Below, in pieces: positions 1 through 7,858 of a stretch of DNA of 11,507 nt. Each line of letters begins with the position of its first letter. Positions within the stretch are counted from its first letter, which is position 1. The notes under the pieces are model-generated. The model made no database searches and had not been told where the DNA came from. It worked only from the letters and a program-made list of their open reading frames with translations. The DNA comes from Solirubrobacteraceae bacterium (GTDB lineage Bacteria > Actinomycetota > Thermoleophilia > Solirubrobacterales > Solirubrobacteraceae), in contig JASHQV010000040.1 in NCBI GenBank assembly GCA_030038955.1, positions 1 through 11,507 of the forward strand, given 5' to 3'. Position numbers and translations under genes: made by a program.

Positions 1-179
1 GCCTGCCCGACCGCGCCCGGCGCCCCCGACCAGGCCACGCGCGAGCGCTCCGCCGCCGCCGACACCAGCGACGCGGCCATCGCGACGACGATGCCGGTGA
101 CGACGCCCCCGGCCGGTACGCCGTCCTGCACCGCCCAGGCGGCGGCCACCTGCGCCTCATGAGAGAGTTTTTCGCCCAC
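1..179 (-). CDS. Cyclodeaminase/cyclohydrolase-like protein, N-terminal fragment (runs off left edge)
   Basis: An open minus-strand frame starts at GTG (177-179), shortly downstream of an in-frame TGA, and stays open to the window edge, giving about 59 residues. The N-terminus begins VGEKLSHEAQVAAAWAVQDG and continues with a small-residue-rich helix (VPAGGVVTGIVVAMAASLVS) followed by AAERSRVAW and a Gly/Ala/Gln segment. This resembles the start of the formiminotransferase-cyclodeaminase C-terminal family (a P-x-GGG-x-A-A helix, then a short ..SR..W....A..QA segment), enzymes acting on one-carbon folate intermediates. The usual GGGS is here GGVV, so the match is imperfect. No convincing Shine-Dalgarno precedes the GTG. 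It is transcribed divergently from the small KSHG gene. Only the first third or so of a typical domain is visible, so the family call is tentative. Confidence 0.45.
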   Translation of the reverse strand, partial: MGEKLSHEAQVAAAWAVQDGVPAGGVVTGIVVAMAASLVSAAAERSRVAWSGAPGAVGQ

Positions 180-270
180 GGGGGAAGATTCTGCCCGCTT
201 GATCCGTCAGGTGGGCAACGATCTCAGGGTCCGGAGGACAACACGGTTGTGCGGGCCCCCACCACCCCAG

Positions 271-276
271 AGGAGG
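271..276 (+). promoter_or_regulatory. Strong Shine-Dalgarno for the KSHG-repeat protein
   Basis: A consensus AGGAGG sits 7 nt before the ATG at 284. It fixes the start of the small gene downstream and is the best ribosome-binding site in the window, which supports this short frame being truly translated. Confidence 0.85.
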
Positions 277-283
277 GGCGCAA

Positions 284-511
284 ATGGACGAGAAGGCGAA
301 GCAGGATCAGGGCGAGGACGTCCAGGCTCACGTCAAGAGTCACGGCCTCTACGAGGACGACCAGTCGACCGGGGAGCACGAGCTCAAGAGTCACGGCCTC
401 AAGAGCCACGGCCGCAACGACGAGGAGGACGACGTCGAGGCGCACATCAAGAGTCACGGCTTCCACGACGACGAGGAGCCCAGCGACGAGCACGGCTGGC
501 GTCGCAACTAG
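284..511 (+). CDS. Small acidic histidine-rich protein with four KSHG motifs
   Basis: A 75-residue protein of no function I can name. It has 22 Asp/Glu and 9 His, no Cys, and no hydrophobic segment or signal peptide, so it is probably a soluble, largely disordered cytoplasmic protein. KSHG occurs at residues 18-21, 35-38, 40-43 and 56-59. The first and last copies lie in a longer shared unit, (E/D)DV(Q/E)AH(V/I)KSHG, at residues 11-21 and 49-59, each followed by an acidic stretch. The ending is GWRRN. The AGGAGG site 7 nt before the ATG and the fact that the repeats are kept as protein motifs argue for a real gene. It stands alone on the plus strand between a divergent and a convergent gene. 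Possible roles, all inference: metal binding through the histidines, a peptide-like precursor with repeated units, or a small stress protein. Absence of Cys argues against a lanthipeptide. Confidence 0.8.
   Translation: MDEKAKQDQGEDVQAHVKSHGLYEDDQSTGEHELKSHGLKSHGRNDEEDDVEAHIKSHGFHDDEEPSDEHGWRRN
335..460 (+). repeat. Four 12-nt KSHG-encoding repeats
   Basis: The 12-mer AAGAGTCACGGC occurs at 335-346, 386-397 and 449-460, and with one change (AAGAGCCACGGC) at 401-412. The spacing is 51, 15 and 48 nt, always a multiple of three, so all copies encode Lys-Ser-His-Gly in the same frame. Three copies are identical at DNA level, which suggests recent internal duplication or constraint on the codons. 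Confidence 0.85.
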
Positions 512-560
512 CCCCGCCCCCGGACGGGCCCTGGTCTGGGCGTAGAGCCCCGACCGTGGC

Positions 561-3500
561 CTACATCACGGTTTGAGAAGCGCCGGCCCCGGCCGGCGCT
601 TCTGCTGTGCGCCCGCCACCGGCTCGGGCCGTGCTGCCGGCGGTCTCCGGCGTGCGTCCCGCGATCCGGAGCGCCCGTTCGAGCTCAGGTCGCGCCCGTA
701 GCCGCTCCAGCACCTGGATCGCGCTGCTCAGCAGCGGCTCGGCCTCGGAAGCTCGACCCTGCTCGATCAGCCACTGCCCCAGGTCGGTGCGGGCGCGGGC
801 GCAGTGGTATGGATAGGCGAGCGCGTCAAGCGCGTCGATCGCCCCCTGGAGCTCTCCCTCCACCTCGTCGTGGCGCCGCTCGGCGGCGGCCAGCAAGGCG
901 CGTCCCCGCGCGAGCTCGGCCCGCAGGTACGGGGGGATGTGGCCGGGCGGCAGCACGTCGAGCAGCCCGACCACCGTGCGGGCGTCGTCGAGCCGGCCGA
1001 GCGCCAGCGCCGCCTCGAGCGTCTCCGCCCAGGCCATGCGGACCGCGTCGGTCGCGGCGCTGAGCACTTCAACGGTTTCGGGGAGCAGCTCAGCGCCGGC
1101 ATTCAGCGCATCTTCGGTGCGTCCCTCCAGTTGGGCCACGACCGCGATCGCGGCGAGCCGCAGGCTCCTGTAACCGATGTCCTCGACCGTCGCCCAGCGG
1201 GCCAGCCCCTCGATCGCGGCAGCAGCCTCGGCCGCCTCGCCGCGGTACGCGTGCAGGACCGCCAGGCCGGCATTGAAGAACTCGACCCCGGCCCGGCCGG
1301 GGTTGTCGCCGAGCAGCTCGGTGCCCAGCCTCGCCGCCTCGTCCCAGCGCCCGGTCAGAATCAGCAACGTCAGCAGGTTGCCCCCGATCACGGTCTCCAT
1401 GCGGCGCTCGCCGCGGCGCCGGGCCGCATCGAGCGCCGTCCTGCACAGCTCCTCGGCTCCGGGCAGGTCCCACTGCAGGCTCAGGTTGCCGCTGTTCGTG
1501 CGCGCCCGGTTCAGCTCGAAGCCGAGCCCGAGCGGCTCGGCGATCTCGATCGCGCCGTCGTACAGCAGCCGCGCTTCGCGAACGCGTCCGGTGCGGCTGT
1601 ACAGGCTGGCCTTCGCCTCGAGCGTTGCCGCCAGCAGGTCTGGGAGCTCCAGCGCCTCGGCGATCTGAAGCGCCCGCTCGAACGCGCGCGTGGCAAGCTC
1701 CTCCCTGCCTAGCCAGACGTAGGCCCGCCCGAGCACCGCGTGAAGACCTCCCACCACAGCATCCAGCTGTTCAGAGTCGAACGCCTCGAGCGCATCGCTG
1801 ACGCGAGCGACCGCCTCCTCGTTGCGTCCCTGGATGACCAGCGCGTGGCCGGCCTTCGCGGCGAGGCGCGCAACCTTGCTGCTCCCGCCCGCCTGCGAGT
1901 GGATGCCAGCAGCCTCCTCGAACAGTGCCAGCGCGGTGTCGATCTCCCCGAACTGGACGAGCATGTCGGCGGCCAGCTCGCATAGCTCGGCCCGCTCCGC
2001 GGAGTCGTCGACCAGCTCCCGCGCCGCCAGGAAGCTACGCTGGGCGGTCTCCGGCGCGCCCACGGCTGCGGCGCGGTTTCCGGCGCGCCGCAGCGCCGCC
2101 ACGGCCTGCGCGCGCAGGTCGGCGGCGTCGGAATCGTCCTGGGCCGCCTCGTAGGCATCCAGCAGGTGCGCGGCGATCGCCTCAGCCACCTCCTCGCCGG
2201 CGTTCGGGAACGCCTGCCGCAGGTGCTCGGCGGCGGCCACGTGCCGGAGCTTGCGCTCCTGGCGGGAGAGCATCTCGTAGGCGACCGTCCGCAGCAACCC
2301 CTGAGCAAAGGCGTACTGGCCCCGGTCCGGCGACAGCGGATCGGCGCGGATCGCCAGCACCTGCTTGCGCACGAGCCCGGCCAGCAGCCGGTCGAGCTCC
2401 GCCTCGTCGACGTCCCCGAGCGCGGCGGCGGTGGCGCGCGGGAAGGCGCCGCCAAACACCGACATCGCCTTGACGAGCCGGCGCTCGCCGGGCTCGAGCG
2501 CGTCGATCCGCGCGGCCAGCAGCGAGCCGAGGCTGGCGGGGACGTCGAGCTCGCCGAGATCGCCGACCAGCGCCAGGCGGCCGTCACGGTCGCTGACGAT
2601 GCCGCGGTCCAACAGCGCGCGTAGCGTCTCCACCGCATATAGCGGCACCCCTGCGGCCTGGGCGATGATCCGGCTCGCGGCCGCGGGCGGCAGCCCGTCG
2701 ACGACGCCCGTCAGCAGCTCGTGCATCGCGCCCTCGTCGAGCGGCTCGAGCTGCAGGATCGTGACCGCGCGATGCCCCGCGGGCCAGCCACCGTGACGCT
2801 CGGCCAGCTCCGGGCGGGCCAGCGTGACGATGAAGATGGGGCTGGACGAGGACCAGTCCAACAGCTGCTCGATGAACTCGAGCAGGCCGCGGTCGGCCCA
2901 CTGCAGGTCCTCGAACGCCAGCACCACCGGCTCGTGCGCGGCCAGCCGCTCGAACAGCATGCGCCACCCCGCGAACAGCTCCTCGCGTCCCAGCCCCGGC
3001 TCGGCCAGCCCGAGCAGTGCGCCCAGCCGCGGCGCCAGGAACTGCCGATCGCCTGCTTCCGGCACCCACCGCTCGATCCCAGCGGCGAGCTTGTCGCCAG
3101 CCTCCTCGGGCGGGGCGTCCTCCGGGATCCCGAAGCGCTGGCGGACCATCTCCGCCAGCGCCCAGTAGGCGACGCCTTCGCCGTAGGACAGGCACCGCCC
3201 GGAATGCCACAGGACCGTCCCGGCAAGACCGTCGATGTACTGGAAGAACTCGCGCCGCAGACGCGACTTGCCGATCCCCGCCTCGCCGAACACCGCCACC
3301 AGCCGCGCCGAGCGGCGATCAAGCGACTGGTGGAACAGCTCCTTGAGCAGCCGCAGATCGGCGTCGCGGCCTACGAACGGCGGATCGAGACCCTGCTCGC
3401 GCTGGTTGCCGCCCATCCCAGCAACGACCCGCAGCGCCCGCCACAGCCGCAGCGGCTCGGCCTTGCCCTTGACCACGTGCTCGCCCGCGTCCTCGTAGAC

Positions 3501-4238
3501 GATCGAAGCCGACGTCGCGCCGCGGGTGACCTCGTCGACCAGCACGGACCCTGGCTCGGCCGCTGACTGCACCCGCGAGGCCGTGTTCACGCGGTCACCG
3601 ACGACAAGGCCCTCGCCAGGGTTGTCCAGCGCCGCGACCTGACCGGTGACGACGCCGGCGCGAGCGCGGACCTCGGGGGCGTCGATCTCGGCGCCGAACA
3701 CGCGCACCGCGTCGACCACGTCGAGCGCGGCGCGGACCGCCCGCTCGGCGTCGTCCTCGCGCGCCGCCGGCACCCCCCACACGGCCATCACCGCGTCGCC
3801 GATGAACTTCTCGATCGTGCCGCCGTAGCGCTCGACGATCGTCCGCGCCTGCTCGAAGTAGCTGCCCAGCAGGTCGCGGACGTCGGCCGCGTCGCGGGAC
3901 TCGGACAGCGCCGTGAAGCCGACCAGATCGACGAACAGCACCGACACGAGCCGCATCTCGGCGGCGTCGCTCGGCGGCGGCGGAGGCGGGGCCGAGGCGG
4001 AAGCGCCGGGTTGTCCCGGCGCGCCGCCACCTGCCTGGGGGCTGGTGGCGGCGCGCCCACCCCCCGCACCGCCAGCGGCACCCGTTTGAGCGAGCGGCTG
4101 CCCACACTCGGCGCAGAACTTCTGGCCGGGCACGTGCTCGGCGCCGCAGCTCGGGCAGCGGGCGCCGAGCGGCACGCCGCACTCCGGGCAGAACTTCATC
4201 CCGGGCTGGACCGCGGCGCCACACTGAGAGCAGCTCAC
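561..4238 (-). CDS. Double zinc ribbon - class III nucleotide cyclase - STAND/AAA ATPase - TPR protein (second copy)
   Basis: A 1,225-residue multidomain signalling protein, predicted cytoplasmic. Residues 1-46 form two zinc ribbons (Cys 3/6/17/20 and 28/31/42/45). A Pro/Ala/Gly linker follows (about 50-95). The class III cyclase domain (about 96-268) keeps metal-binding Asp104 and Asp148, purine-selecting Lys144, and transition-state Asn218 and Arg222. The second purine-contact position, usually Asp or Thr, is Leu211. An ATPase follows, with Walker A GEAGIGKS (318-325), Walker B LAFED (440-444) and a STAND-type GVP motif (530-532). The rest is Ala/Leu-rich paired helices typical of TPR-like repeats. 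The start is GTG at 4236-4238, overlapping the TGA of the upstream paralogue as GTGA, which places the first zinc ribbon at residue 3; longer upstream frames are spurious. It is the last gene of the operon. Likely product is cAMP, though nucleotide specificity is not certain. The ligand is unknown. Confidence 0.9.
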   Translation of the reverse strand: MSCSQCGAAVQPGMKFCPECGVPLGARCPSCGAEHVPGQKFCAECGQPLAQTGAAGGAGGGRAATSPQAGGGAPGQPGASASAPPPPPPSDAAEMRLVSVLFVDLVGFTALSESRDAADVRDLLGSYFEQARTIVERYGGTIEKFIGDAVMAVWGVPAAREDDAERAVRAALDVVDAVRVFGAEIDAPEVRARAGVVTGQVAALDNPGEGLVVGDRVNTASRVQSAAEPGSVLVDEVTRGATSASIVYEDAGEHVVKGKAEPLRLWRALRVVAGMGGNQREQGLDPPFVGRDADLRLLKELFHQSLDRRSARLVAVFGEAGIGKSRLRREFFQYIDGLAGTVLWHSGRCLSYGEGVAYWALAEMVRQRFGIPEDAPPEEAGDKLAAGIERWVPEAGDRQFLAPRLGALLGLAEPGLGREELFAGWRMLFERLAAHEPVVLAFEDLQWADRGLLEFIEQLLDWSSSSPIFIVTLARPELAERHGGWPAGHRAVTILQLEPLDEGAMHELLTGVVDGLPPAAASRIIAQAAGVPLYAVETLRALLDRGIVSDRDGRLALVGDLGELDVPASLGSLLAARIDALEPGERRLVKAMSVFGGAFPRATAAALGDVDEAELDRLLAGLVRKQVLAIRADPLSPDRGQYAFAQGLLRTVAYEMLSRQERKLRHVAAAEHLRQAFPNAGEEVAEAIAAHLLDAYEAAQDDSDAADLRAQAVAALRRAGNRAAAVGAPETAQRSFLAARELVDDSAERAELCELAADMLVQFGEIDTALALFEEAAGIHSQAGGSSKVARLAAKAGHALVIQGRNEEAVARVSDALEAFDSEQLDAVVGGLHAVLGRAYVWLGREELATRAFERALQIAEALELPDLLAATLEAKASLYSRTGRVREARLLYDGAIEIAEPLGLGFELNRARTNSGNLSLQWDLPGAEELCRTALDAARRRGERRMETVIGGNLLTLLILTGRWDEAARLGTELLGDNPGRAGVEFFNAGLAVLHAYRGEAAEAAAAIEGLARWATVEDIGYRSLRLAAIAVVAQLEGRTEDALNAGAELLPETVEVLSAATDAVRMAWAETLEAALALGRLDDARTVVGLLDVLPPGHIPPYLRAELARGRALLAAAERRHDEVEGELQGAIDALDALAYPYHCARARTDLGQWLIEQGRASEAEPLLSSAIQVLERLRARPELERALRIAGRTPETAGSTARAGGGRTAEAPAGAGASQTVM
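576..603. terminator. GC-rich hairpin, possible bidirectional terminator
   Basis: A perfect 13-bp inverted repeat (AGAAGCGCCGGCC at 576-588, its complement at 591-603) with only 2 nt between arms; in RNA it would fold as about 12 bp with a 4-nt loop. It lies 65 nt past the stop of the plus-strand small gene and at the very end of the minus-strand cyclase gene, so it could stop transcripts from both sides. No T-run follows on either strand, so it is not a canonical intrinsic terminator. It lies inside the last codons of the minus-strand gene and encodes its Ala/Gly-rich tail. Confidence 0.55.
4018..4057. repeat. In-frame palindrome in zinc-ribbon/cyclase linker, copy 2
   Basis: A perfect 14-bp inverted repeat (4018-4031 with 4044-4057, arm GGCGCGCCGCCACC), extended inward by one mismatch and three more pairs to a 4-nt loop. 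On the minus strand it encodes the GRAATSPQAGGGAP linker of the second cyclase protein. The equivalent place in the first paralogue carries a longer, perfect version. Confidence 0.8.
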
Positions 4239-7200
4239 GACGGCACCGTCAGCGAGCCGGGCGCGGAGGCGGCCTGGGGCGCGGGGATGGCATGCCTGAG
4301 CGCCTGCGCCCGTGCCAGCGCCGGCGCCGCCCGCAGCGGCTCGAGCGCCGCGACGGCCTCCTCCAGCAGCGGCGCGGCGTCCTCGGACCGGCCCTGCCCG
4401 AGCAGCCACTCCGCGAGGTCGGTCTCGGTGATCGCCAGCCAGTACGGATAGCCGAGCTCGCGCAGTTGCGCGATCACCGCGTTCAGCGGCTCCTCGACCT
4501 GGTCGTCTCGCGCTTCGGCGGCGGCGAGCAGTGCGCGTCCCCGCTGGAGCTGAGCGTTCAGGTAGGGCGGCACGTGGCCGGGCGGCCGCGACGCCAGTAG
4601 CTCGACCAGCTCGTGCGCGGCGTCGAGTCGTCCCAACGCCAGCGCCGCCGCGAGCGTCGCCGGCCAGGCGAAGCGGACGTTCTCGTTCGAAGCGGCGAGC
4701 AGCCCGATCGCCCACTTGGTCAGTTCGGTGCCGTGTTCGAGCGCCGCCGCGTGATCGCCCGCGGCGAGCTCGATCCAGACGTTCGCGGTCGCATACAGCG
4801 CCCGCGCCTCGCTCTCGTCGGAGTGTTCCCAGGCGACGGCGTGGGCGAGGCTGTCACGAGCGGCTTCGAGCTCGCCCCGGAGGGCGTGGAGCAGGACGAA
4901 GCGGATGTAGATGTCCTCGTAGCCGGCATCGGTCTCGGCGGCGGTCAACGTCTCGGCGCCGAGCCGCTCGACCTCCTCCCAGCGGCCCCGGAACAGGTGG
5001 ACGGCCATCAGGTTTCCGGTTCCGGTGTTGGCCAGATATCGATTGCCCTGCCTCACCGCCAGTTCACGTCCTGCATCAAGCTGCTCGGTGGCGTCCGGCA
5101 GATCCCACTCCATAGACACGTTGCCGAGGTTGCCCGTCGCCGCGCTCAAACGCGCCGTTTTGCCATAACGGCGGGCGACGTCGGCGGCTCCGGCGAGCAG
5201 CAGTCGCGCTTCCTCGATCCGCGCGAGGTGTATGTACATGGCTCCCTTGGTGGTGAGGCCGGTGCTGAGCAGATCAGGCAGTCGTAGCGATTCGGCGATC
5301 GTGAGTCCCTCGTCGACCGCGACCACCGCCTCCTTGCGACGGCCAAGCCGGTTCAGCGCCAATCCCAGTCTCAGCTGCAGCTGACCGATGTCGGCGTCCG
5401 GCGACTCCCCGGCCAGCACCTCGAGCGCGGCGCGAATCCGCTCCGCCGCCTCCTCGTTGCGCCCGAGCCTGATCAGCGCCATCGCCACGCCCGAAGCGAC
5501 GCGGGCGGCCTGGCCCGTGGAGCCATGCTCCCGATAGGCGTCCGTCGCCTCGGTCAGCAACTCGAGCGCCGCTTCGCCATGTCCCGCCTCGAGCGCCATC
5601 TCGCCGGCCTTGGCGCTGAGCTCGGCTCGCTCGTGTGGATCGGCGGCGAGACCGATCGCCGTGCGCAGCGAACGCTCCCCGGTCTCGGGGGCGCCGACCG
5701 TCGCGGAGCGCTCCGCCGCGCGTCGCAGCGCCGCCACCGCCTGCCCGCGCAGCTGCTCGGCGTCGTCGTCGCCGGCGGCACGGTGTGCCTCGAGCAGGTG
5801 CGCAGCGATCACCTCGGCGACCTCCTCGCCGTCATTCGAGAAGGCGCCCCGGAGGTACTCGGCGGCGGCGAGGTGGCGCGACTTGCGCTCCTGGCGGGAC
5901 AGCGTCCCGTGGGCGACCGTGCGCAGCAGGCCCTGGGCGAACGCGTACTGCCCGCGGTCCGGCGACAGCCGGTCTGAGCGGATCACCAACACCTGCTTGC
6001 GCACGAGGCTCGCCAGCAGCGCCTCGACATCCGCTTCGGGAACGTCGCCGAGCGCGACCGCGGCGCCGCGCGGGAAGCCGCCGCCGAACACTGACATCGC
6101 CTTGACCAGCCGGCGCTCGCGCGGCTCGAGCGCATCCAGCCGGGCGGCGAGCAGCGAGCCGAGCGTGGCCGGGACGTCGAGCTCGCCGAGCTCGCCTTCG
6201 AGCACGAGCCGCCCATCGTGCTCGCCGACCGCGCCGCGGTCCACCAGCGCGCGGATCGTCTCGATCGCGAACAGCGGCACGCCCTCGGCCTGCGAGACGA
6301 TCCGCTCCGCGGCGGCGGCGGGCAACCCGTCGACGGCGCCGTGCAGCAGCGCCCGCATCGCGTCGTCCGCGAGCGGCTCGAGCGGCAGCACCGTGGCGGC
6401 GCGCAGTCCCGCCGGCCACCCCTGCGGCCGCGCGGACAGATCGGGTCGTGACAGCAGCAGCATGAAGATCGGGCTCGAGGCAGACCAGTCGAGCACCTGC
6501 TCGATGAAGTCCAAGAGGCCCTCGTCCGCCCACTGCACGTCCTCGAACACGAGCACCACCGGCTGGTGCGCGGCGAGCCGCTCGAACAGCAACCGCCAGC
6601 CGGCGAACAGCTCCTCACGGGACAGCCCGGGCTGCTCGATGCCGAGCAGCGCGCCGAGGCGCGGGGTCAGGAACTCCCGGTCGGCGGCGTCCGGGATCCA
6701 CCGCTCGAGCCCGGCCGCCAGCTTCGCGGCGGCGTCGCCGACGCCGGCCTCCTCGGCGATCCCCATCCGCTGGCGGACCATCTCGGCGAGCGCCCAGTAG
6801 GTGACGCCCTCGCCGTAGGAGAGGCAGCGCCCCTCGTGCCACAGCACCGTCCCGGCGAGCCCGTCGGCGTAGTTGGTGAACTCGCGCAACAGCCGTGACT
6901 TGCCGACGCCGGCTTCGCCGAACACCGCCACGAGCCGCGCCGAGCGGCGCTCGAGCGCGCCGTGGAACAGCTCCTTGAGCAGCCGCAGGTCGCCGTCGCG
7001 GCCGACGAACGGCGCCTCCACCCCCTGCTCGCGCGCGGCCCCGCGGATGCCACCGACGACGCGCGCCGCCCGCCACAGTCGCAGCGGCTCGGTCTTGCCC
7101 TTGACCGTATGCTCGCCGGCGTCCTCGTAGGCGATCGCCGCCGAGGTCGCCTGGCGGGTGACCTCGTCGACGAACACCGACCCCGGCTGCGCCGCCGACT

Positions 7201-7858
7201 GCACGCGCGAGGCGGTGTTGACGCGGTCACCGACGACCAAGCCCTCGCCCGGGTTGTCGAGCGCCGCCACCTGTCCGGTGACGACGCCGGCGCGGCCGCG
7301 CAGCTCGCCGGCGCCGATCTCGCCGCCCAGCACCCGCACCGCGTCGACCACCTCGAGCGCCGCCCGGACCGCCCGCTCGGCGTCGTCTTCGCGCGCCACC
7401 GGCACGCCCCACACGGCCATCACCGCGTCGCCGATGAACTTCTCGATCGTGCCGTCGTAGCGCTCGACGATCGTCCGCGTCTGCTCGAAGTAGCGGCCCA
7501 GCAGCTCGCGCACGTCCTCGGCCTCGCGCGGCTCCGACAGCGAGGTGAAGCCGACGAGGTCCACGAACAGCACCGACACGAGGCGCAGCTCGGCCTGCTC
7601 CGGGGCGGCGGTCGCGGCGGTGGTCCCCGCCCGTGTGGGCGCGCCGCCACCAGCCTCCGGGCTGGTGGCGGCGCGCCCACTGCCCATATCGCCGGCAGCT
7701 CCCGTCGCGGCCAGCGCCAGCCCACACTCGTCGCAGAACTTCTGGTCCGGCCGGTGTGCTGCCCCGCAGCGGGGGCAGCGCAGCGCCAGCGGCGTCCCGC
7801 ACTCGTTGCAGAACTTGGCGTCTGGCTTGTTCTCGGCTTGGCAGGTGGGGCAGGTCAC
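4235..7858 (-). CDS. Double zinc ribbon - class III nucleotide cyclase - STAND/AAA ATPase - TPR protein (first copy)
   Basis: A 1,207-residue paralogue of the next gene downstream, with the same domain order. Zinc ribbons use Cys 3/6/17/20 and 28/31/42/45. The linker at about 50-90 carries the palindrome-encoded GRAATSPEAGGGAPT. The cyclase (about 91-262) has Asp100 and Asp144 for metal, Lys140, Leu207 in the usual Asp/Thr position, and Asn214/Arg218. The ATPase has Walker A GEAGVGKS (314-321), Walker B LVFED (436-440) and GVP (526-528). From about residue 590 to the end it is helical, TPR-like. The two proteins are nearly alike through the first 600 residues and much less so in the helical half, which suggests shared output but different inputs. 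The start is GTG (7856-7858) overlapping the TGA of the GAF gene as GTGA; its own stop overlaps the next gene the same way. Translational coupling through the operon is likely. Proteins of this build are common in actinobacteria but few have known ligands. Confidence 0.9.
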   Translation of the reverse strand: MTCPTCQAENKPDAKFCNECGTPLALRCPRCGAAHRPDQKFCDECGLALAATGAAGDMGSGRAATSPEAGGGAPTRAGTTAATAAPEQAELRLVSVLFVDLVGFTSLSEPREAEDVRELLGRYFEQTRTIVERYDGTIEKFIGDAVMAVWGVPVAREDDAERAVRAALEVVDAVRVLGGEIGAGELRGRAGVVTGQVAALDNPGEGLVVGDRVNTASRVQSAAQPGSVFVDEVTRQATSAAIAYEDAGEHTVKGKTEPLRLWRAARVVGGIRGAAREQGVEAPFVGRDGDLRLLKELFHGALERRSARLVAVFGEAGVGKSRLLREFTNYADGLAGTVLWHEGRCLSYGEGVTYWALAEMVRQRMGIAEEAGVGDAAAKLAAGLERWIPDAADREFLTPRLGALLGIEQPGLSREELFAGWRLLFERLAAHQPVVLVFEDVQWADEGLLDFIEQVLDWSASSPIFMLLLSRPDLSARPQGWPAGLRAATVLPLEPLADDAMRALLHGAVDGLPAAAAERIVSQAEGVPLFAIETIRALVDRGAVGEHDGRLVLEGELGELDVPATLGSLLAARLDALEPRERRLVKAMSVFGGGFPRGAAVALGDVPEADVEALLASLVRKQVLVIRSDRLSPDRGQYAFAQGLLRTVAHGTLSRQERKSRHLAAAEYLRGAFSNDGEEVAEVIAAHLLEAHRAAGDDDAEQLRGQAVAALRRAAERSATVGAPETGERSLRTAIGLAADPHERAELSAKAGEMALEAGHGEAALELLTEATDAYREHGSTGQAARVASGVAMALIRLGRNEEAAERIRAALEVLAGESPDADIGQLQLRLGLALNRLGRRKEAVVAVDEGLTIAESLRLPDLLSTGLTTKGAMYIHLARIEEARLLLAGAADVARRYGKTARLSAATGNLGNVSMEWDLPDATEQLDAGRELAVRQGNRYLANTGTGNLMAVHLFRGRWEEVERLGAETLTAAETDAGYEDIYIRFVLLHALRGELEAARDSLAHAVAWEHSDESEARALYATANVWIELAAGDHAAALEHGTELTKWAIGLLAASNENVRFAWPATLAAALALGRLDAAHELVELLASRPPGHVPPYLNAQLQRGRALLAAAEARDDQVEEPLNAVIAQLRELGYPYWLAITETDLAEWLLGQGRSEDAAPLLEEAVAALEPLRAAPALARAQALRHAIPAPQAASAPGSLTVPS
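7635..7680. repeat. Perfect 21-bp in-frame palindrome in zinc-ribbon/cyclase linker, copy 1
   Basis: Positions 7635-7655 and 7660-7680 are exact reverse complements (21 bp) around the 4-nt spacer TCCG. The arm starts GTGGGCGCGCCGCCACC and ends AGCC. It lies wholly inside the first cyclase gene and encodes the linker GRAATSPEAGGGAPT in frame. The stem is strong enough to form in mRNA. A closely related copy is at 4018-4057. Confidence 0.9.

Noticed and set aside
335..460. The 12-nt repeats as a CRISPR array
   Set aside because: The units are too short, spacing is irregular (51, 15, 48 nt), and all are in frame within a coding gene.
284..511. KSHG protein as a lanthipeptide precursor
   Set aside because: It has no cysteine and no modification enzyme lies in the window.
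159..576. Longer plus-strand and minus-strand frames over the KSHG gene
   Set aside because: Their products are Arg/Thr- or Val/Leu-biased low-complexity shadows without a ribosome-binding site; the 284 frame has AGGAGG and coherent repeated protein motifs.
804..3566. Several long plus-strand frames opposite the second cyclase gene
   Set aside because: They mirror the codon pattern of the real minus-strand gene, show no domain, and none has a convincing start signal.
4239..4715. A 159-residue upstream extension of the second cyclase protein
   Set aside because: It lies out of frame inside the C-terminal coding region of the first cyclase gene, is Arg/Ala-rich low-complexity, and the GTGA overlap at 4235-4238 puts the true start directly before the first zinc ribbon.
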